DNA of 64,000 nt from CAYSWF01 sp964562905 (GTDB lineage: Bacteria; Patescibacteriota; Andersenbacteria; UBA10190). The position numbers and the translations under genes are program-made. The notes under the pieces were generated by a model. That model worked only from the letters and a program-made list of their open reading frames with translations. It ran no database searches and was not told the DNA's origin. The stretch is taken from NCBI GenBank assembly GCA_964562905.1, contig CAZLVG010000001.1:10860-74859 (forward strand), read 5' to 3'. Below are positions 1-9,293 of the stretch, piece after piece (position 1 is the stretch's first letter; every line of letters starts with the position of its first letter).

Positions 1-427
1 CCCCCTTCACTTCTGGATTATCACAACTGGCACTGCCTTGCCTTAGGCAGGAGTCTCCACACTTGTCACTATAATCAGGCTTGTTCACTTTGGATTCCAC
101 TCGGCTGCACAATTCTTCTTTAGCTTTATCCAGGGCGTTGCCTTGAGCCTCTTCTATCAACTTCATCCAAATTATATCGGCAACATCGTCCTCACCCGTA
201 CCCGCTGGCAAGCCAGGCCAGGACGCCTCACCTTCTGCCGCTACCGTTTCAGTTTCCGCATGCGTGTCGCTACAAGAAAGAGGCGGCAACGCTGTCTTAA
301 GCTGTCTGGCGTATCTCTCCCAGCCAGCCACATAGACCACCACTACCACAACCCCAACTACAAGCAGGCCCAAAACTACAGGCTTAAGAAACAATAAATT
401 ATTCCTCTTTTTCCGTCTCGTCGTCAT
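1..427 (-). CDS. Hypothetical single-pass membrane protein, C-terminus cut by window edge
   Basis: A minus-strand reading frame is open from an ATG at 427 to the window edge (142 codons, no stop). Residues 1-9 are basic (MTTRRKKRN) and residues 11-34 form a very hydrophobic Leu/Val-rich helix, so it is a signal anchor with the rest outside the membrane. The exterior part is acidic and contains five Cys, including a C-G-D-S-C pair near residue 127, suggesting disulphides. A TGA codon lies just upstream in the same frame, which fixes the ATG at 427 as the first possible ATG. No family is recognised; the 3' end lies outside the window. It follows the large surface protein on the same strand with a 96-nt gap that holds a promoter-like extended -10. 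Confidence 0.75.
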   Translation of the reverse strand, partial: MTTRRKKRNNLLFLKPVVLGLLVVGVVVVVVYVAGWERYARQLKTALPPLSCSDTHAETETVAAEGEASWPGLPAGTGEDDVADIIWMKLIEEAQGNALDKAKEELCSRVESKVNKPDYSDKCGDSCLRQGSASCDNPEVKG

Positions 428-502
428 TTTTCAGGTGGAGGGCTAACCATACGCTATTTATTTCTCATTCCTTATCCACAGAAGAGCTCGCCATGAAGAT
501 TA

Positions 503-511
503 AGTATAGCA
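503..511 (-). promoter_or_regulatory. Extended -10 promoter (TGC-TATACT)
   Basis: On the minus strand the sequence TGCTATACT matches an extended -10 box. It lies between the surface-protein stop at 524 and the membrane protein starting at 427. The predicted leader of about 70 nt contains very short ATG-led frames (for example ATG at 494, nine codons, TGA). No good -35 is visible, as expected for an extended -10 promoter. Confidence 0.45.
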
Positions 512-523
512 CGTTTTTTTTGG

Positions 524-3500
524 CTACACCGCCGGGGCGGGACTTGCTTGGGGAACCACGGGCATAAGGTCAACCTTGAGTTGAAGCTTGGCGTCGCGGG
601 CAGAGGTAATTTGAACATTGTCCCGGGTAAAAGGCGCGTAGCCCGGCTTGGACACCGTCACCGTGTAACGGCCGGGCGGCGGCAGAGCGAAAAAGCGCCC
701 GCGGTTGTCCGCCACGCGCGTCATGACCAGGCGGTTGGTCCCCCGCTCGTACAACCTGACCACCGCCAGGCCCAGCGGCACGTGGCTGACAGCGTCCCGC
801 ACCAGGCCATAGGACGGCTGCCGGCGCGCTTCCGACACGATCTTGGCCACCACCAGCAACACGTACCCCAGCTCCAGGGTAAGAAACAGAGAACCGGGCG
901 ACATCAACAGCAATACCGTATTAAGCAAGGAACCGGCGATAAACACGGGCCAAGACAGCCGGTGGCCTTGGTACTGCGCCGCCTGCCATAAGCCCAGCCA
1001 GCGGGCTCTGAACGAGCCCACCGCCTCGCCGGTGGGCTTTAGGGGAATAACCAGATCTATCGGCTTACCTTCATCAACAATACTCAATTTTCCACCCGTG
1101 TATACCACCTCGCCTTCTTTAGCCTCAAAAGCCGAGGCCGCGGGCGCGAAGGCGAAACCTTCCGCCCTGACGGCTAAAGTGTATTCCCCCGGTGGCAGCG
1201 CCACGGCAAATAGACCTTTAGTGTTAGTGTAGAGCTTGCGCTTAACATTCTTGAGGCGATTATAAACTGTCACCCGCGCCCCTACCACTGGCTCCCCCGT
1301 CCGGTGATGCACCACCCGGCCATGATGCCAGGGGCCTTTGCGCCCCCGCAGCAAGGAAACCGCTTTTTCCAAGCGCCTCTTCCCCACCAGTTGCCCGAGG
1401 CGCTCCAGCAGGGAAATAAGGCCGGCCAGCAGTGATACCGCGAACAAAGCTATATCCAACGGCCGCAGCACCAGGGAGATCAACGGCGGCGTCTCACGGA
1501 CAGGCTCCACCAACTCCTCCTGTTCCTCTTCAACGCCGGCCGCCTCTTCCGGCAAGGCTCTGGTCACCACGGTAACCGTGTCGCTGTCCGCCAGCCCCTC
1601 CGCGTCCCGGACCACCAAGCTGAATATGTAAACCTCACTCTCGCCCACCGCCCTGAAAGACGAAGTGGCGGCATCAGACGAGCTCAAATCAACCACGGGG
1701 CCGTCCAGCTGGCGCCACTGGTAACTCAATGGCGTGCCCTCGGGGTCGCGGGAGTCCGTGCCGTTTAAAATGACCAGGTCATCAGAACTTACCACCTGGT
1801 CTTCGCCGGCATCGGCTTCCGGAGGCAAATTTTTCGGAGTAGGGGAAGGAGAAAGCCGCGGCCCGGACGGCGAGGGGGAGGCGGCGGGGGAGGCAGGCAC
1901 GGACGCCCCGGGAGAGGCTGGCGCCGGCCCGGTGGGGGCGGGCGCGGGGCTGGCCGGCAACGCCGGCGAAGCGGTGACCGCCCGCGCGCTGGGCGCCCAG
2001 GCTTCATTGCCGTAACTGTCCGTGGCATACAACTTGAATGAATAGCGAGTGTTGGAAGATAACCCCGTCACCGTGGTACCCGTCGCGTCAACATCAGCCA
2101 TCGTCTCGTCGTCTTCCTTGTCCCACTTCTGTGACGCGCGCTCCAGCACCGCCGCGTGGTCAGTGCCATAATACAGTTCATAAGTAAAGGAGTTGCTGTC
2201 CGTCGCCCGGCTCCAGGTCAACTGCACCGAGTCGGTACCGGCCTGCGACACTTGGAAACCGGATAAAGAAGAAGGGGCGGCATTATCCACCTGGAAGGTA
2301 TCGCTGATTGTTACTTCGCCCAAACCGGCGTCATCCCGCGGAATGACACGCAGGCGGACCGATGACGGTTCGCCCACGATGGGCCCGCCGGTATTCAAGG
2401 TGGACTGCGTATCCCACTTAAGCGTCACCTTCACGCTGCCCTCGTTAGTGTCTATAGCATTGTCTGTTCCCACTTGATAGCCATTACCGTTGGACAGGTC
2501 AGCCGATCCCTTGTCCGTACTGGCAGAGGTCAGCCAGGGCTTGTACCAGTGATCACCGTCCAGCGAGTACTGCACCCGCAATTTGGTCTGGTCCCGGTCG
2601 CCATCCGATACAGTAGTGGCAAAGGTGACGGTACCGGAGCCGTCGGTGCTCTGGGATATACTCGACGGCGCCGTAGCCGCCGGCGCGGCCGCCGTGCGCT
2701 CGTACCAGTACACGGTGCCCCGGTGGTGGTCGCCCGCCACGATATCAAAATCATTGTCGCCGTCAAGGTCGGACACGGCCACTCCCAGCACGCTCTGCAG
2801 GGAGCTGGTTATGGTTTTTTTGGTAAATGATTCGCTGCCGTCGTTATCAAACCAGTAAATACTGTTATCATCCTGGGCCGCGGCCACGATATCCTCATCG
2901 CCGTCCTCGTCCAAATCAACCGGGACGGCCGTTACCGCGTCCACGCTGGTGGCCACTTCTCCGCGCTGAAAGGCGTAAAAGTCAAGGTTCCGATACAATA
3001 ACAGCATGTCGCCGGCCGGCTCCGCCGCGATGATGTCCCGCTTGCCGTCGCCATTAACATCGGCTGTGTCCAGGTATGTCTGCCCGGTGTTCGAGTCATC
3101 AATATCAATACGTGACCAACTGTACCCGTCAGCGGTGGACCAGCGCTGCAAGCCGGCGCTGCCGCCGGTGATTATGTCGTTATAACCGTTGGCGTTCACG
3201 TCGGCAATAGTAATGGCCGTCACGCCGGTGCCGGTGCCCATGGTGGAAGAGGTAAAAGTGCCGGAGCCGTTATTCATCCAACGTTCCAGCGTTACCTGTT
3301 CCCCGGCAGTGGTGGCTGTTACCACGTCTGGCGCGCCGTCACCGTCAATATCTCCGGCGTAAGCCTTACCCTGGCCGCCCGTTCCGATATCGGTACCGGA
3401 AAACTCAACCTCGCCCGTATTGCGGTACCAGCGCACGCTGGGCTGGGCGCTGGTAAAAGTAACCAGCAGGTCCTGGGCTCCGTCGCCGTCCAGATCAACC

Positions 3501-3871
3501 ACCCGCACCCGCTCACTGTCTACGTCGTCCACCAGCTTAGCGGTAAACGTGCCGTCGTCATTGTTGATGTACACTTTTACCCCGTCCAGTCCGGCCGTTA
3601 CCACATCCACGTCACCGTCATCATCTATGTCAGACGCCGCCACGCCCAATACCCCCACCGCTGACGTTTCCACTCCCATGACGTGCGCGGTGAAGTCCAG
3701 CGCTCCGGCCGGCCGCGGTACGGATAGAAACCGTATGCCGCCATAGGCCAGCGCCGCTGCCAAGCCCAGCGACAGCACGATCCTTAGCGCCGGCAAAGCT
3801 GAGACCCAGTGTGGACTAATCCGCCGGATGCTAAGGCTGGCCCTCTGTTTCCGCACTTGTCCGTTCATCAT
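524..3871 (-). CDS. Large surface protein: FG-GAP/VCBS propeller, FN3, PKD-like and carboxypeptidase-regulatory-like domains
   Basis: This 1115-residue protein is probably exported and membrane-anchored. A signal anchor lies at residues 26-47. Residues about 60-400 are FG-GAP/VCBS-like repeats (recurring D-x-D-G-D-x-D-x-D, as in DLDGDG and DVNGDG), which form a calcium-binding propeller in known families. Next come a fibronectin type III domain (about 530-640), a Pro/Ser/Ala-rich linker (about 630-680), and a PKD/REJ-like domain (about 682-770, with YQWRQLDGP). A membrane helix lies near 800-825, a carboxypeptidase-regulatory-like fold at about 850-915 (PPGEYTLAVRAEGF), membrane segments at about 962-1008, and a second such fold at 1014-1090 (PPPGRYTVTVSKPGY). 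The start lies 41 nt inside the leuS 3' end, so the two are probably co-transcribed. Likely role: adhesion or cell-cell contact (inference). The Pro/Ser linker could be glycosylated. Confidence 0.85.
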   Translation of the reverse strand: MMNGQVRKQRASLSIRRISPHWVSALPALRIVLSLGLAAALAYGGIRFLSVPRPAGALDFTAHVMGVETSAVGVLGVAASDIDDDGDVDVVTAGLDGVKVYINNDDGTFTAKLVDDVDSERVRVVDLDGDGAQDLLVTFTSAQPSVRWYRNTGEVEFSGTDIGTGGQGKAYAGDIDGDGAPDVVTATTAGEQVTLERWMNNGSGTFTSSTMGTGTGVTAITIADVNANGYNDIITGGSAGLQRWSTADGYSWSRIDIDDSNTGQTYLDTADVNGDGKRDIIAAEPAGDMLLLYRNLDFYAFQRGEVATSVDAVTAVPVDLDEDGDEDIVAAAQDDNSIYWFDNDGSESFTKKTITSSLQSVLGVAVSDLDGDNDFDIVAGDHHRGTVYWYERTAAAPAATAPSSISQSTDGSGTVTFATTVSDGDRDQTKLRVQYSLDGDHWYKPWLTSASTDKGSADLSNGNGYQVGTDNAIDTNEGSVKVTLKWDTQSTLNTGGPIVGEPSSVRLRVIPRDDAGLGEVTISDTFQVDNAAPSSLSGFQVSQAGTDSVQLTWSRATDSNSFTYELYYGTDHAAVLERASQKWDKEDDETMADVDATGTTVTGLSSNTRYSFKLYATDSYGNEAWAPSARAVTASPALPASPAPAPTGPAPASPGASVPASPAASPSPSGPRLSPSPTPKNLPPEADAGEDQVVSSDDLVILNGTDSRDPEGTPLSYQWRQLDGPVVDLSSSDAATSSFRAVGESEVYIFSLVVRDAEGLADSDTVTVVTRALPEEAAGVEEEQEELVEPVRETPPLISLVLRPLDIALFAVSLLAGLISLLERLGQLVGKRRLEKAVSLLRGRKGPWHHGRVVHHRTGEPVVGARVTVYNRLKNVKRKLYTNTKGLFAVALPPGEYTLAVRAEGFAFAPAASAFEAKEGEVVYTGGKLSIVDEGKPIDLVIPLKPTGEAVGSFRARWLGLWQAAQYQGHRLSWPVFIAGSLLNTVLLLMSPGSLFLTLELGYVLLVVAKIVSEARRQPSYGLVRDAVSHVPLGLAVVRLYERGTNRLVMTRVADNRGRFFALPPPGRYTVTVSKPGYAPFTRDNVQITSARDAKLQLKVDLMPVVPQASPAPAV

Positions 3872-6308
3872 TATTGTTCACCACAAAATTTATCATGCGC
3901 CCTTCCACATAAATAACTTTTGCCAGCTTCCCTTTCTCCAAATATTTCCTGACGTTAGCCAGCTGTTCTGCCCGCCGCTGAAGTAGCTGGCGGGAATCGC
4001 CCGCGGCCGCCTTAACCTCTCCCCTCACCCGGCCGTTAACCTGCACCGGCAAACTCACCTCCGTGGCCGCCAGCTTGTCCTCGTCATACTCCGGCCAATC
4101 GGCCCGGCTAACAGAAGGCTTATGGCCTGCCTTTTCCCACAGCTCCTCCGCCAAATGCGGGGCAAAGGGGGATAAAAGGATAATAAATGTCTCCCAGGTC
4201 CGGCGGGCCACCACCGGCTGCTCTTCCAGTTCGTTCAACATCTCCATCATAGCCGCCACGGCCGTATTGAACTTTAGCCTGTCAATCCCCTCTGTCACCC
4301 GTTTGACCGTCCGCTGAAGCGCCAGGTCTACTTCTGCCGGCACGTCATTTTTGTCGGCAACTCTTTCCCCTACTTGCCAGACACGGTCAAAGAATCTCCT
4401 CACCCCTCTAACGCCGGCAGTATTCCACTCCACCGCCTTCTCAAAGGGACCTATAAACATCTCGTACGTCCGCAGCGTATCGGCGCCAAACTGCTGTGCC
4501 ACTTCATCCGGATTGATCACGTTGCCCCGCGATTTTGACATCTTAACGCCTGCCTTCCCCAGCACCATGCCGTGCGAGGTGCGCTTGGTATAAGGTTCAC
4601 TGCTTGGCACCAAGCGCAAATCGTACAAAAACTTATGCCAAAATCTGGAATACAGTAAATGTAAAGTGGTGTGCTCCATGCCGCCATTGTAAAGATCCAC
4701 CGGCATCCAATACGCCATAAGCTTCCCGCCGGCCAACTCCTGGTCATTGCGGGGGTCGGTATACCGCAGGTAATACCAGGACGACCCAGCCCAGTTAGGC
4801 ATGGTGTCGGTTTCCCGCCGGCCCTTTCCTCCGCAGGTTGGGCATGAGGCGTTAACCCACTCGGCCACGTTGGCCAAAGGAGAGCGGCCGGTATCAGTTG
4901 GTTCGTACCGCTCAACTTTAGGCAGCTCCACCGGTAAATCTTCCTCGGGAACGGGAACTTCACCACATTCGTTGCAATAAATGATAGGAATCGGCTCGCC
5001 CCAATAGTGCTGCCGGGAAAACACCCAGTCCCTTAAACGATAGGTAACTGCCCTCTTCCCCCTGCCCCTCTCCTCCAAATAATCCATGACCTTCTCTTTG
5101 GCTTCACTAGTCTTAAGACCATTCAAAAATCCTGAATTAACCATTCGGCCCTCGCCCTCTTCCACCTGCTCTGTCTTGGTTATGGGCAAATCGTCGCCGC
5201 CTGGTCCGACCACCACGCGTTTTATCGGAAGTCCTACGGCCTGGGCGAAGTCAAAATCCCGCCTGTCGTGCCCGGGCACCCCGACTACGGCCCCCGTACC
5301 CACATAAGCCAGGACAAAATCTGCTACCCAGATGAGCATTTTCTCGCCCGTCAGGGTGTTCTTGGCTGAATATCCGGTGAACACGCCCGTCTTTCTTCCG
5401 CCTTCCTCCTGTCTCTCCAGTTCGGACTTGCGCAAAGCCGCTTTGACGTATTCAGTTATCTTGTCCCTGTTTTCCGAAGGTAGCTCCCCTTTGATTATCT
5501 TCTTTACCCAATCATGCTCCGGCGCCAACACCACAAAAGTGGCGCCGAAATTAGTGTCCGGCCTGGTGGTAAAACAGGTAATGCCGCGTCCAGTCCCGCC
5601 GACTTCGTACGTTATTTCCATTCCCTCGCTGCGGCCGATCCAGTTTTTTTGTTGCTCTTTCACCCGCCGGGGGAAGTCCACTTCTTCCAATCCCGCCAGC
5701 AATTTATCCGCGTAAGCCGTAATGCGCAGCATCCATTGCTCCATCTCGCGTCTCTCAACTCGGCCTTCACATCTTTCGCACGCACCGCCTGCCACCTCTT
5801 CGTTCGCCAGTCCAATTTTGCAGGATGGGCACCAGTTAATAGGAGCTTTCTGCTTGTAGGCCAGCCCGTTTTTATATAACTGCAGGAAAATCCACTGTGT
5901 CCATCGGTAATAACCAGGATCCGTGGTATTTATTTCCCGAGTCCAGTCAAAAGAAAAACCCAATGATTTCAGCTGTTTCCGGAAGGTGTCGGTATTTCTC
6001 CGAGTCGCCTGGGCGGGATGGATGCCGGTCTTAATAGCGTAATTTTCCGTGGGGAGACCAAAAGCGTCCCAGCCCATGGGGAATAAAACATTGTAGCCTT
6101 CCATGCGGCTCTTTCTGGCTACTACGTCCAGCGCCGTATAACCGCGACAATGCCCGACGTGCAGACCGTCACCGGAAGGATAGGGAAATTCCACCAGAAT
6201 ATATTTTTTAGGCTTGCTAGAAAAATCTTCGGCTGTAAAGATCCCCCTTTCCTCCCAGTACCTCTGCCATTTTTTTTTGATTATTTTTGGATCGTACCTC
6301 GCGGACAT
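3831..6308 (-). CDS. leuS: Leucyl-tRNA synthetase
   Basis: Cytoplasmic class I synthetase that charges tRNA-Leu. The 825-residue length is normal for bacterial LeuRS. The HIGH-type motif is HVGH at residues 50-53 within PYPSGDGLHVGH, and KMSKS is intact near residue 590 (GVKMSKSRGN). A CP1 editing insertion is present (TTRPDTNFGATF, GVPGHDRRD), as is a zinc-type Cys cluster (CNECGE, CPTCGGKG). Its start is preceded by TATACT and 7 nt, suggesting a leaderless transcript from a promoter in the rarA tail; rarA ends 15 nt upstream. The surface-protein gene overlaps its 3' end by 41 nt. Confidence 0.98.
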   Translation of the reverse strand: MSARYDPKIIKKKWQRYWEERGIFTAEDFSSKPKKYILVEFPYPSGDGLHVGHCRGYTALDVVARKSRMEGYNVLFPMGWDAFGLPTENYAIKTGIHPAQATRRNTDTFRKQLKSLGFSFDWTREINTTDPGYYRWTQWIFLQLYKNGLAYKQKAPINWCPSCKIGLANEEVAGGACERCEGRVERREMEQWMLRITAYADKLLAGLEEVDFPRRVKEQQKNWIGRSEGMEITYEVGGTGRGITCFTTRPDTNFGATFVVLAPEHDWVKKIIKGELPSENRDKITEYVKAALRKSELERQEEGGRKTGVFTGYSAKNTLTGEKMLIWVADFVLAYVGTGAVVGVPGHDRRDFDFAQAVGLPIKRVVVGPGGDDLPITKTEQVEEGEGRMVNSGFLNGLKTSEAKEKVMDYLEERGRGKRAVTYRLRDWVFSRQHYWGEPIPIIYCNECGEVPVPEEDLPVELPKVERYEPTDTGRSPLANVAEWVNASCPTCGGKGRRETDTMPNWAGSSWYYLRYTDPRNDQELAGGKLMAYWMPVDLYNGGMEHTTLHLLYSRFWHKFLYDLRLVPSSEPYTKRTSHGMVLGKAGVKMSKSRGNVINPDEVAQQFGADTLRTYEMFIGPFEKAVEWNTAGVRGVRRFFDRVWQVGERVADKNDVPAEVDLALQRTVKRVTEGIDRLKFNTAVAAMMEMLNELEEQPVVARRTWETFIILLSPFAPHLAEELWEKAGHKPSVSRADWPEYDEDKLAATEVSLPVQVNGRVRGEVKAAAGDSRQLLQRRAEQLANVRKYLEKGKLAKVIYVEGRMINFVVNNNDERTSAETEGQP

Positions 6309-6315
6309 AGTTTTC

Positions 6316-6321
6316 AGTATA
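6316..6321 (-). promoter_or_regulatory. -10 box of leuS (TATACT, 7 nt before ATG)
   Basis: TATACT on the minus strand ends 7 nt before the leuS ATG at 6308. Transcription starting about 7 nt after the -10 would begin at or next to the start codon, so the mRNA would be leaderless. The -35 region shows no clear match. Confidence 0.45.
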
Positions 6322-6323
6322 CT

Positions 6324-7646
6324 CTAATGTAGCAGCTTGCGTGCTACCTCCACGCGCCGCTTTACTTCCTTCTCAAATCCTTCTTCGCCCGGACAGTAAT
6401 AAATATTTTCCTGTATTTCATCCGGACGGTACCGCTGTTTAACCACATGGCCGGGGAAATCATGAGGATATTTGTAACCTACGCCCCGGCCGTGCTTTTT
6501 CATGTCCTCCACTGGCGCGTTGGTAATATGTCCGGGAGGCCGGGCATTACCGTACTTTTCCACATCTTCCTTAGCCGCTTCCTTGGCCGCGTACACGCTG
6601 TTGCTCTTGGGAGCAGACGCCAGGTAAGTGGCCGCTTGCGCCAGGGCAAACTCTGCTTCCGGCAGTCCTACCCACTCCAGTGTTTGCGCCGCCGAGACTG
6701 CCACCATTAAAGAGTGCGGGTCGGCGTTGCCGATATCCTCGGAAGCGAAGATAAGCATGCGCCGCATGATAAATTTAGGGTCTTCCCCAGCCGCCAGCAT
6801 ACGAAAAAGATAAAACAGCGCCGCGTCGGGATCGGAGCCCCGCAGGCTTTTGATAAAAGCGGAAATGGTATCGTAGTGGACGTCTCCGGCTTTATCGTAT
6901 TGAACAACGGTGTGTTGCGCGGCCGCTTCCACCTGCCGCCGGCCGATTTTACCTTCCCGCGTCGTTACTGCCGCTCTTTCAAGCACATTAAGCGCCCGGC
7001 GGGCGTCGCCTCCGGACATTTCCACCAACAGCTTCCCGGCCGCCGCCGATAAAGTAATTCCGGCATCGGCACCTTCGCCCAGCACAGACAGAGCGCGCTT
7101 TATTATCTTTTTCATAGCTGCCGGCCCCAACGCCTCCAACCGCACTACCTGCGCCCGGGACACCAAAGCCTTTATCACCTCAAAATAAGGGTTTTCCGTG
7201 GTCGCCCCCACTAAAGTAACCGTGCCCTCTTCCACGGCAGGCAGCAACACATCCTGCTGTGCCTTATTAAAACGGTGTATTTCATCCACTATCAGTACCG
7301 TCCTTTGGCCCAACCGCTGTCGGTTGCCAGCCGCGTCAATCACTTTCCGTAAATCCTTAACTCCGGCTGCCACGGCGCTTACTCTTTCCGGCGCTGCCTT
7401 CATTCTGTCCGCGATAAGGTAAGCCAGTGTGGTCTTGCCCGCCCCCGGCGGGCCCCATAGGATAAGCGATCCTGCCTGCCCCCGCTCCACGGCCCGGCGC
7501 AGCGCGGTGCCGGAACCCAATATCTTTTTCTGCCCCGCGAAGTCACCCAGCTTCCGCGGCCTGACCCGCGCGGCCAACGGCCGGCCCTGGCTTCGGTCGG
7601 AACTAGGCCAAAAATCATTATGTCGTTCTGCGGCAGTTCGCTTCAT
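6324..7646 (-). CDS. rarA: Replication-associated recombination protein A (RarA/MgsA, AAA+ ATPase)
   Basis: This AAA+ clamp-loader-like ATPase acts at stalled replication forks (known for E. coli RarA and yeast Mgs1). Walker A is GPPGAGKTT and Walker B is VDEIHRF, followed by the NKAQQDVLLPAVEEG segment typical of RarA. A sensor-type VGATTENPYFEV and the conserved C-terminal NADPHSL, KSNSVY and YKYPHDFPGHVVKQRY motifs are present. The length of 440 residues is normal. A -10-like TATTTT sits 6 nt before the ATG. It precedes leuS by 15 nt on the same strand. Confidence 0.97.
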   Translation of the reverse strand: MKRTAAERHNDFWPSSDRSQGRPLAARVRPRKLGDFAGQKKILGSGTALRRAVERGQAGSLILWGPPGAGKTTLAYLIADRMKAAPERVSAVAAGVKDLRKVIDAAGNRQRLGQRTVLIVDEIHRFNKAQQDVLLPAVEEGTVTLVGATTENPYFEVIKALVSRAQVVRLEALGPAAMKKIIKRALSVLGEGADAGITLSAAAGKLLVEMSGGDARRALNVLERAAVTTREGKIGRRQVEAAAQHTVVQYDKAGDVHYDTISAFIKSLRGSDPDAALFYLFRMLAAGEDPKFIMRRMLIFASEDIGNADPHSLMVAVSAAQTLEWVGLPEAEFALAQAATYLASAPKSNSVYAAKEAAKEDVEKYGNARPPGHITNAPVEDMKKHGRGVGYKYPHDFPGHVVKQRYRPDEIQENIYYCPGEEGFEKEVKRRVEVARKLLH

Positions 7647-7665
7647 ATCCTAAAAATACAAGTAA

Positions 7666-9231
7666 TCAGCGGTAACAGCGAACCGAGAATAAACTTTCTT
7701 TTTGGCTTACCTCCCGGAAAGATGCGTCGCCCGCCGGCTTCAAACTGCGATCGAGCACGTTATACACCAGACAGGATCCTTTTTGGACCGCTAGCGAACC
7801 GTACTCAACTGGAATGTCTTTATTGTCAATCAAACGGCGGTAAAAACCGACATCCGCCCAGTTAATACTTCCGTGCTTGTCATCCGACACAACTATTTCT
7901 TCCGGCCGCTGTCGCACGGCCGCCCGCAGCGCTTCCTTAAAGCCATAACCATTAAAAGCCTCCACGCTTTTGCCCGGATAAACCGTAAAATAGTTAGCCG
8001 TAAAAGCCGACGCCTCCAGCGCCAGTAAAACGAATACGGCGGCAACCAATAATGTCTTCCCTCGGCTAAAAGTTTTCAGAATGTACGCCAGGCCATAACC
8101 GGAAACAATCAATATAATAAGCCCCATGCTCATGGTGCGCGTCACGTGTCCCGTGCCCGCGGTTAAGGTTAACGCCGCCGCGGTGGGCGCGGCGGCTAAG
8201 TTTAGCAGCAAAAACACGCCGTACCTATCCTTATCAGAACGTTTTTTCCAAAGAAATGCTGCCAGTCCCATCATAAAGAGCACAAAGACCGTTACCAATA
8301 ACTCCCCTCCGTAGCCAATGGCGTGTCTTAGATTAGAGTCACCTTCCAAAAGCAAATAATAAGGGCCAAAATGACGGATGTAGTTAACAATGAAAGTCAT
8401 AATTTTATACGGCCAATCCACGGCGGATGAATAAAGGTAAGTTATAGACTTAAAGCGGGCGGTCAGAGCGCCCGGGTGGGACAGCAGAAAATACAGGTAA
8501 GGCGTCACCGCGGCGGTAAAGGCCGCCGCCACCAGCCAGGCCTTCTTGATCCGGCGCCGACGCGCGTACACCAACACCCACGCCAGAAACATGGCCCAAG
8601 TCAAAAGCCGCCTCGGGGAATGGGTGTATATTGACAGGCCCATAAAAAGGCCGGCCAGCGCCTGGTACCATAAATTTCGTACGCCTCCGTTACGATGATA
8701 CGCCAGGTACAAAAACAACAAGGCGTACACCACTACCGTCAACTCTGACACAGTTTCAAAGGCAACGCGCGACATAGTGAAAAACCACGGCAGAAAAGCG
8801 GCGGCGGCTAAAGTGTACAAAGTTACTATTCTGCTTCTGAACATCTGGTGCAGCAGAATGCCCGTCCCCACCCAAAAAGCCAGAAAAAATGCCGCGCTGG
8901 TAGCCCGCAGGGTAAATTCCGACGGTCCGAACAGATAAAACATCAGCGCGGCGCCGCATATATAAATCGGATTCTTGTACTCCCCGAACGCTTTGAAATA
9001 CAAGGGGAGGAAGGCGCCGTGTTCATCCCGTCCGGTCTCGGCCACCAGGATTGCGTTATAACCAATGGAAGTCTCGTCCGCGTACAATCCCCTGGGAACA
9101 CTGTCCAACTGCCACCCATGGACAAATAATGTTAACAGCAACAGCGCCAGTAAAGCCGCGCCGAACCATATTTTGCCGCTATTGAATATAGGCACCATCG
9201 GACTACTTAGTTCTTTAACCGTTCGTTTCAT
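7666..9231 (-). CDS. Polytopic membrane glycosyltransferase, GT39/ArnT-like
   Basis: This 521-residue protein has about ten hydrophobic helices. An acidic pair early in the first extracytoplasmic loop (YADETSIGYNA, about residues 50-60) matches the catalytic DE region of PMT/ArnT-type (GT-C fold) enzymes that use polyprenyl-phosphate sugars. The C-terminal soluble part ends in a Cys/Arg-rich tail. Minus-strand AAGGT about 10 nt before the ATG is a plausible ribosome binding site. It is divergent from the plus-strand glycosyltransferase starting at 9294. Substrate unknown; cell-envelope or protein glycosylation is an inference. Confidence 0.8.
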   Translation of the reverse strand: MKRTVKELSSPMVPIFNSGKIWFGAALLALLLLTLFVHGWQLDSVPRGLYADETSIGYNAILVAETGRDEHGAFLPLYFKAFGEYKNPIYICGAALMFYLFGPSEFTLRATSAAFFLAFWVGTGILLHQMFRSRIVTLYTLAAAAFLPWFFTMSRVAFETVSELTVVVYALLFLYLAYHRNGGVRNLWYQALAGLFMGLSIYTHSPRRLLTWAMFLAWVLVYARRRRIKKAWLVAAAFTAAVTPYLYFLLSHPGALTARFKSITYLYSSAVDWPYKIMTFIVNYIRHFGPYYLLLEGDSNLRHAIGYGGELLVTVFVLFMMGLAAFLWKKRSDKDRYGVFLLLNLAAAPTAAALTLTAGTGHVTRTMSMGLIILIVSGYGLAYILKTFSRGKTLLVAAVFVLLALEASAFTANYFTVYPGKSVEAFNGYGFKEALRAAVRQRPEEIVVSDDKHGSINWADVGFYRRLIDNKDIPVEYGSLAVQKGSCLVYNVLDRSLKPAGDASFREVSQKESLFSVRCYR

Positions 9232-9268
9232 ACTCTGACCTTACAACACCCGGCTGCCCGCGCCAATG

Positions 9269-9277
9269 TGGTATGCT
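9269..9277 (+). promoter_or_regulatory. Extended -10 promoter (TGG-TATGCT)
   Basis: TGGTATGCT reads as an extended -10 on the plus strand in the 41-62 nt divergent gap. The predicted start near 9284 lies just ahead of the ATG at 9294. This argues against the alternative ATG at 9273, which falls inside the -10 box. Confidence 0.4.
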
Positions 9278-9293
9278 GGGGCCTAGCAAGTTT

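Noticed and set aside
4517..4966. 149-residue minus frame within leuS
   Set aside because: It is an alternate frame of leuS with Cys/Trp-biased composition; leuS is intact.
9273..9293. ATG at 9273 as start of the GT39-like gene
   Set aside because: It lies within the extended -10 box TGGTATGCT; the ATG at 9294 gives a clean membrane-helix N-terminus.
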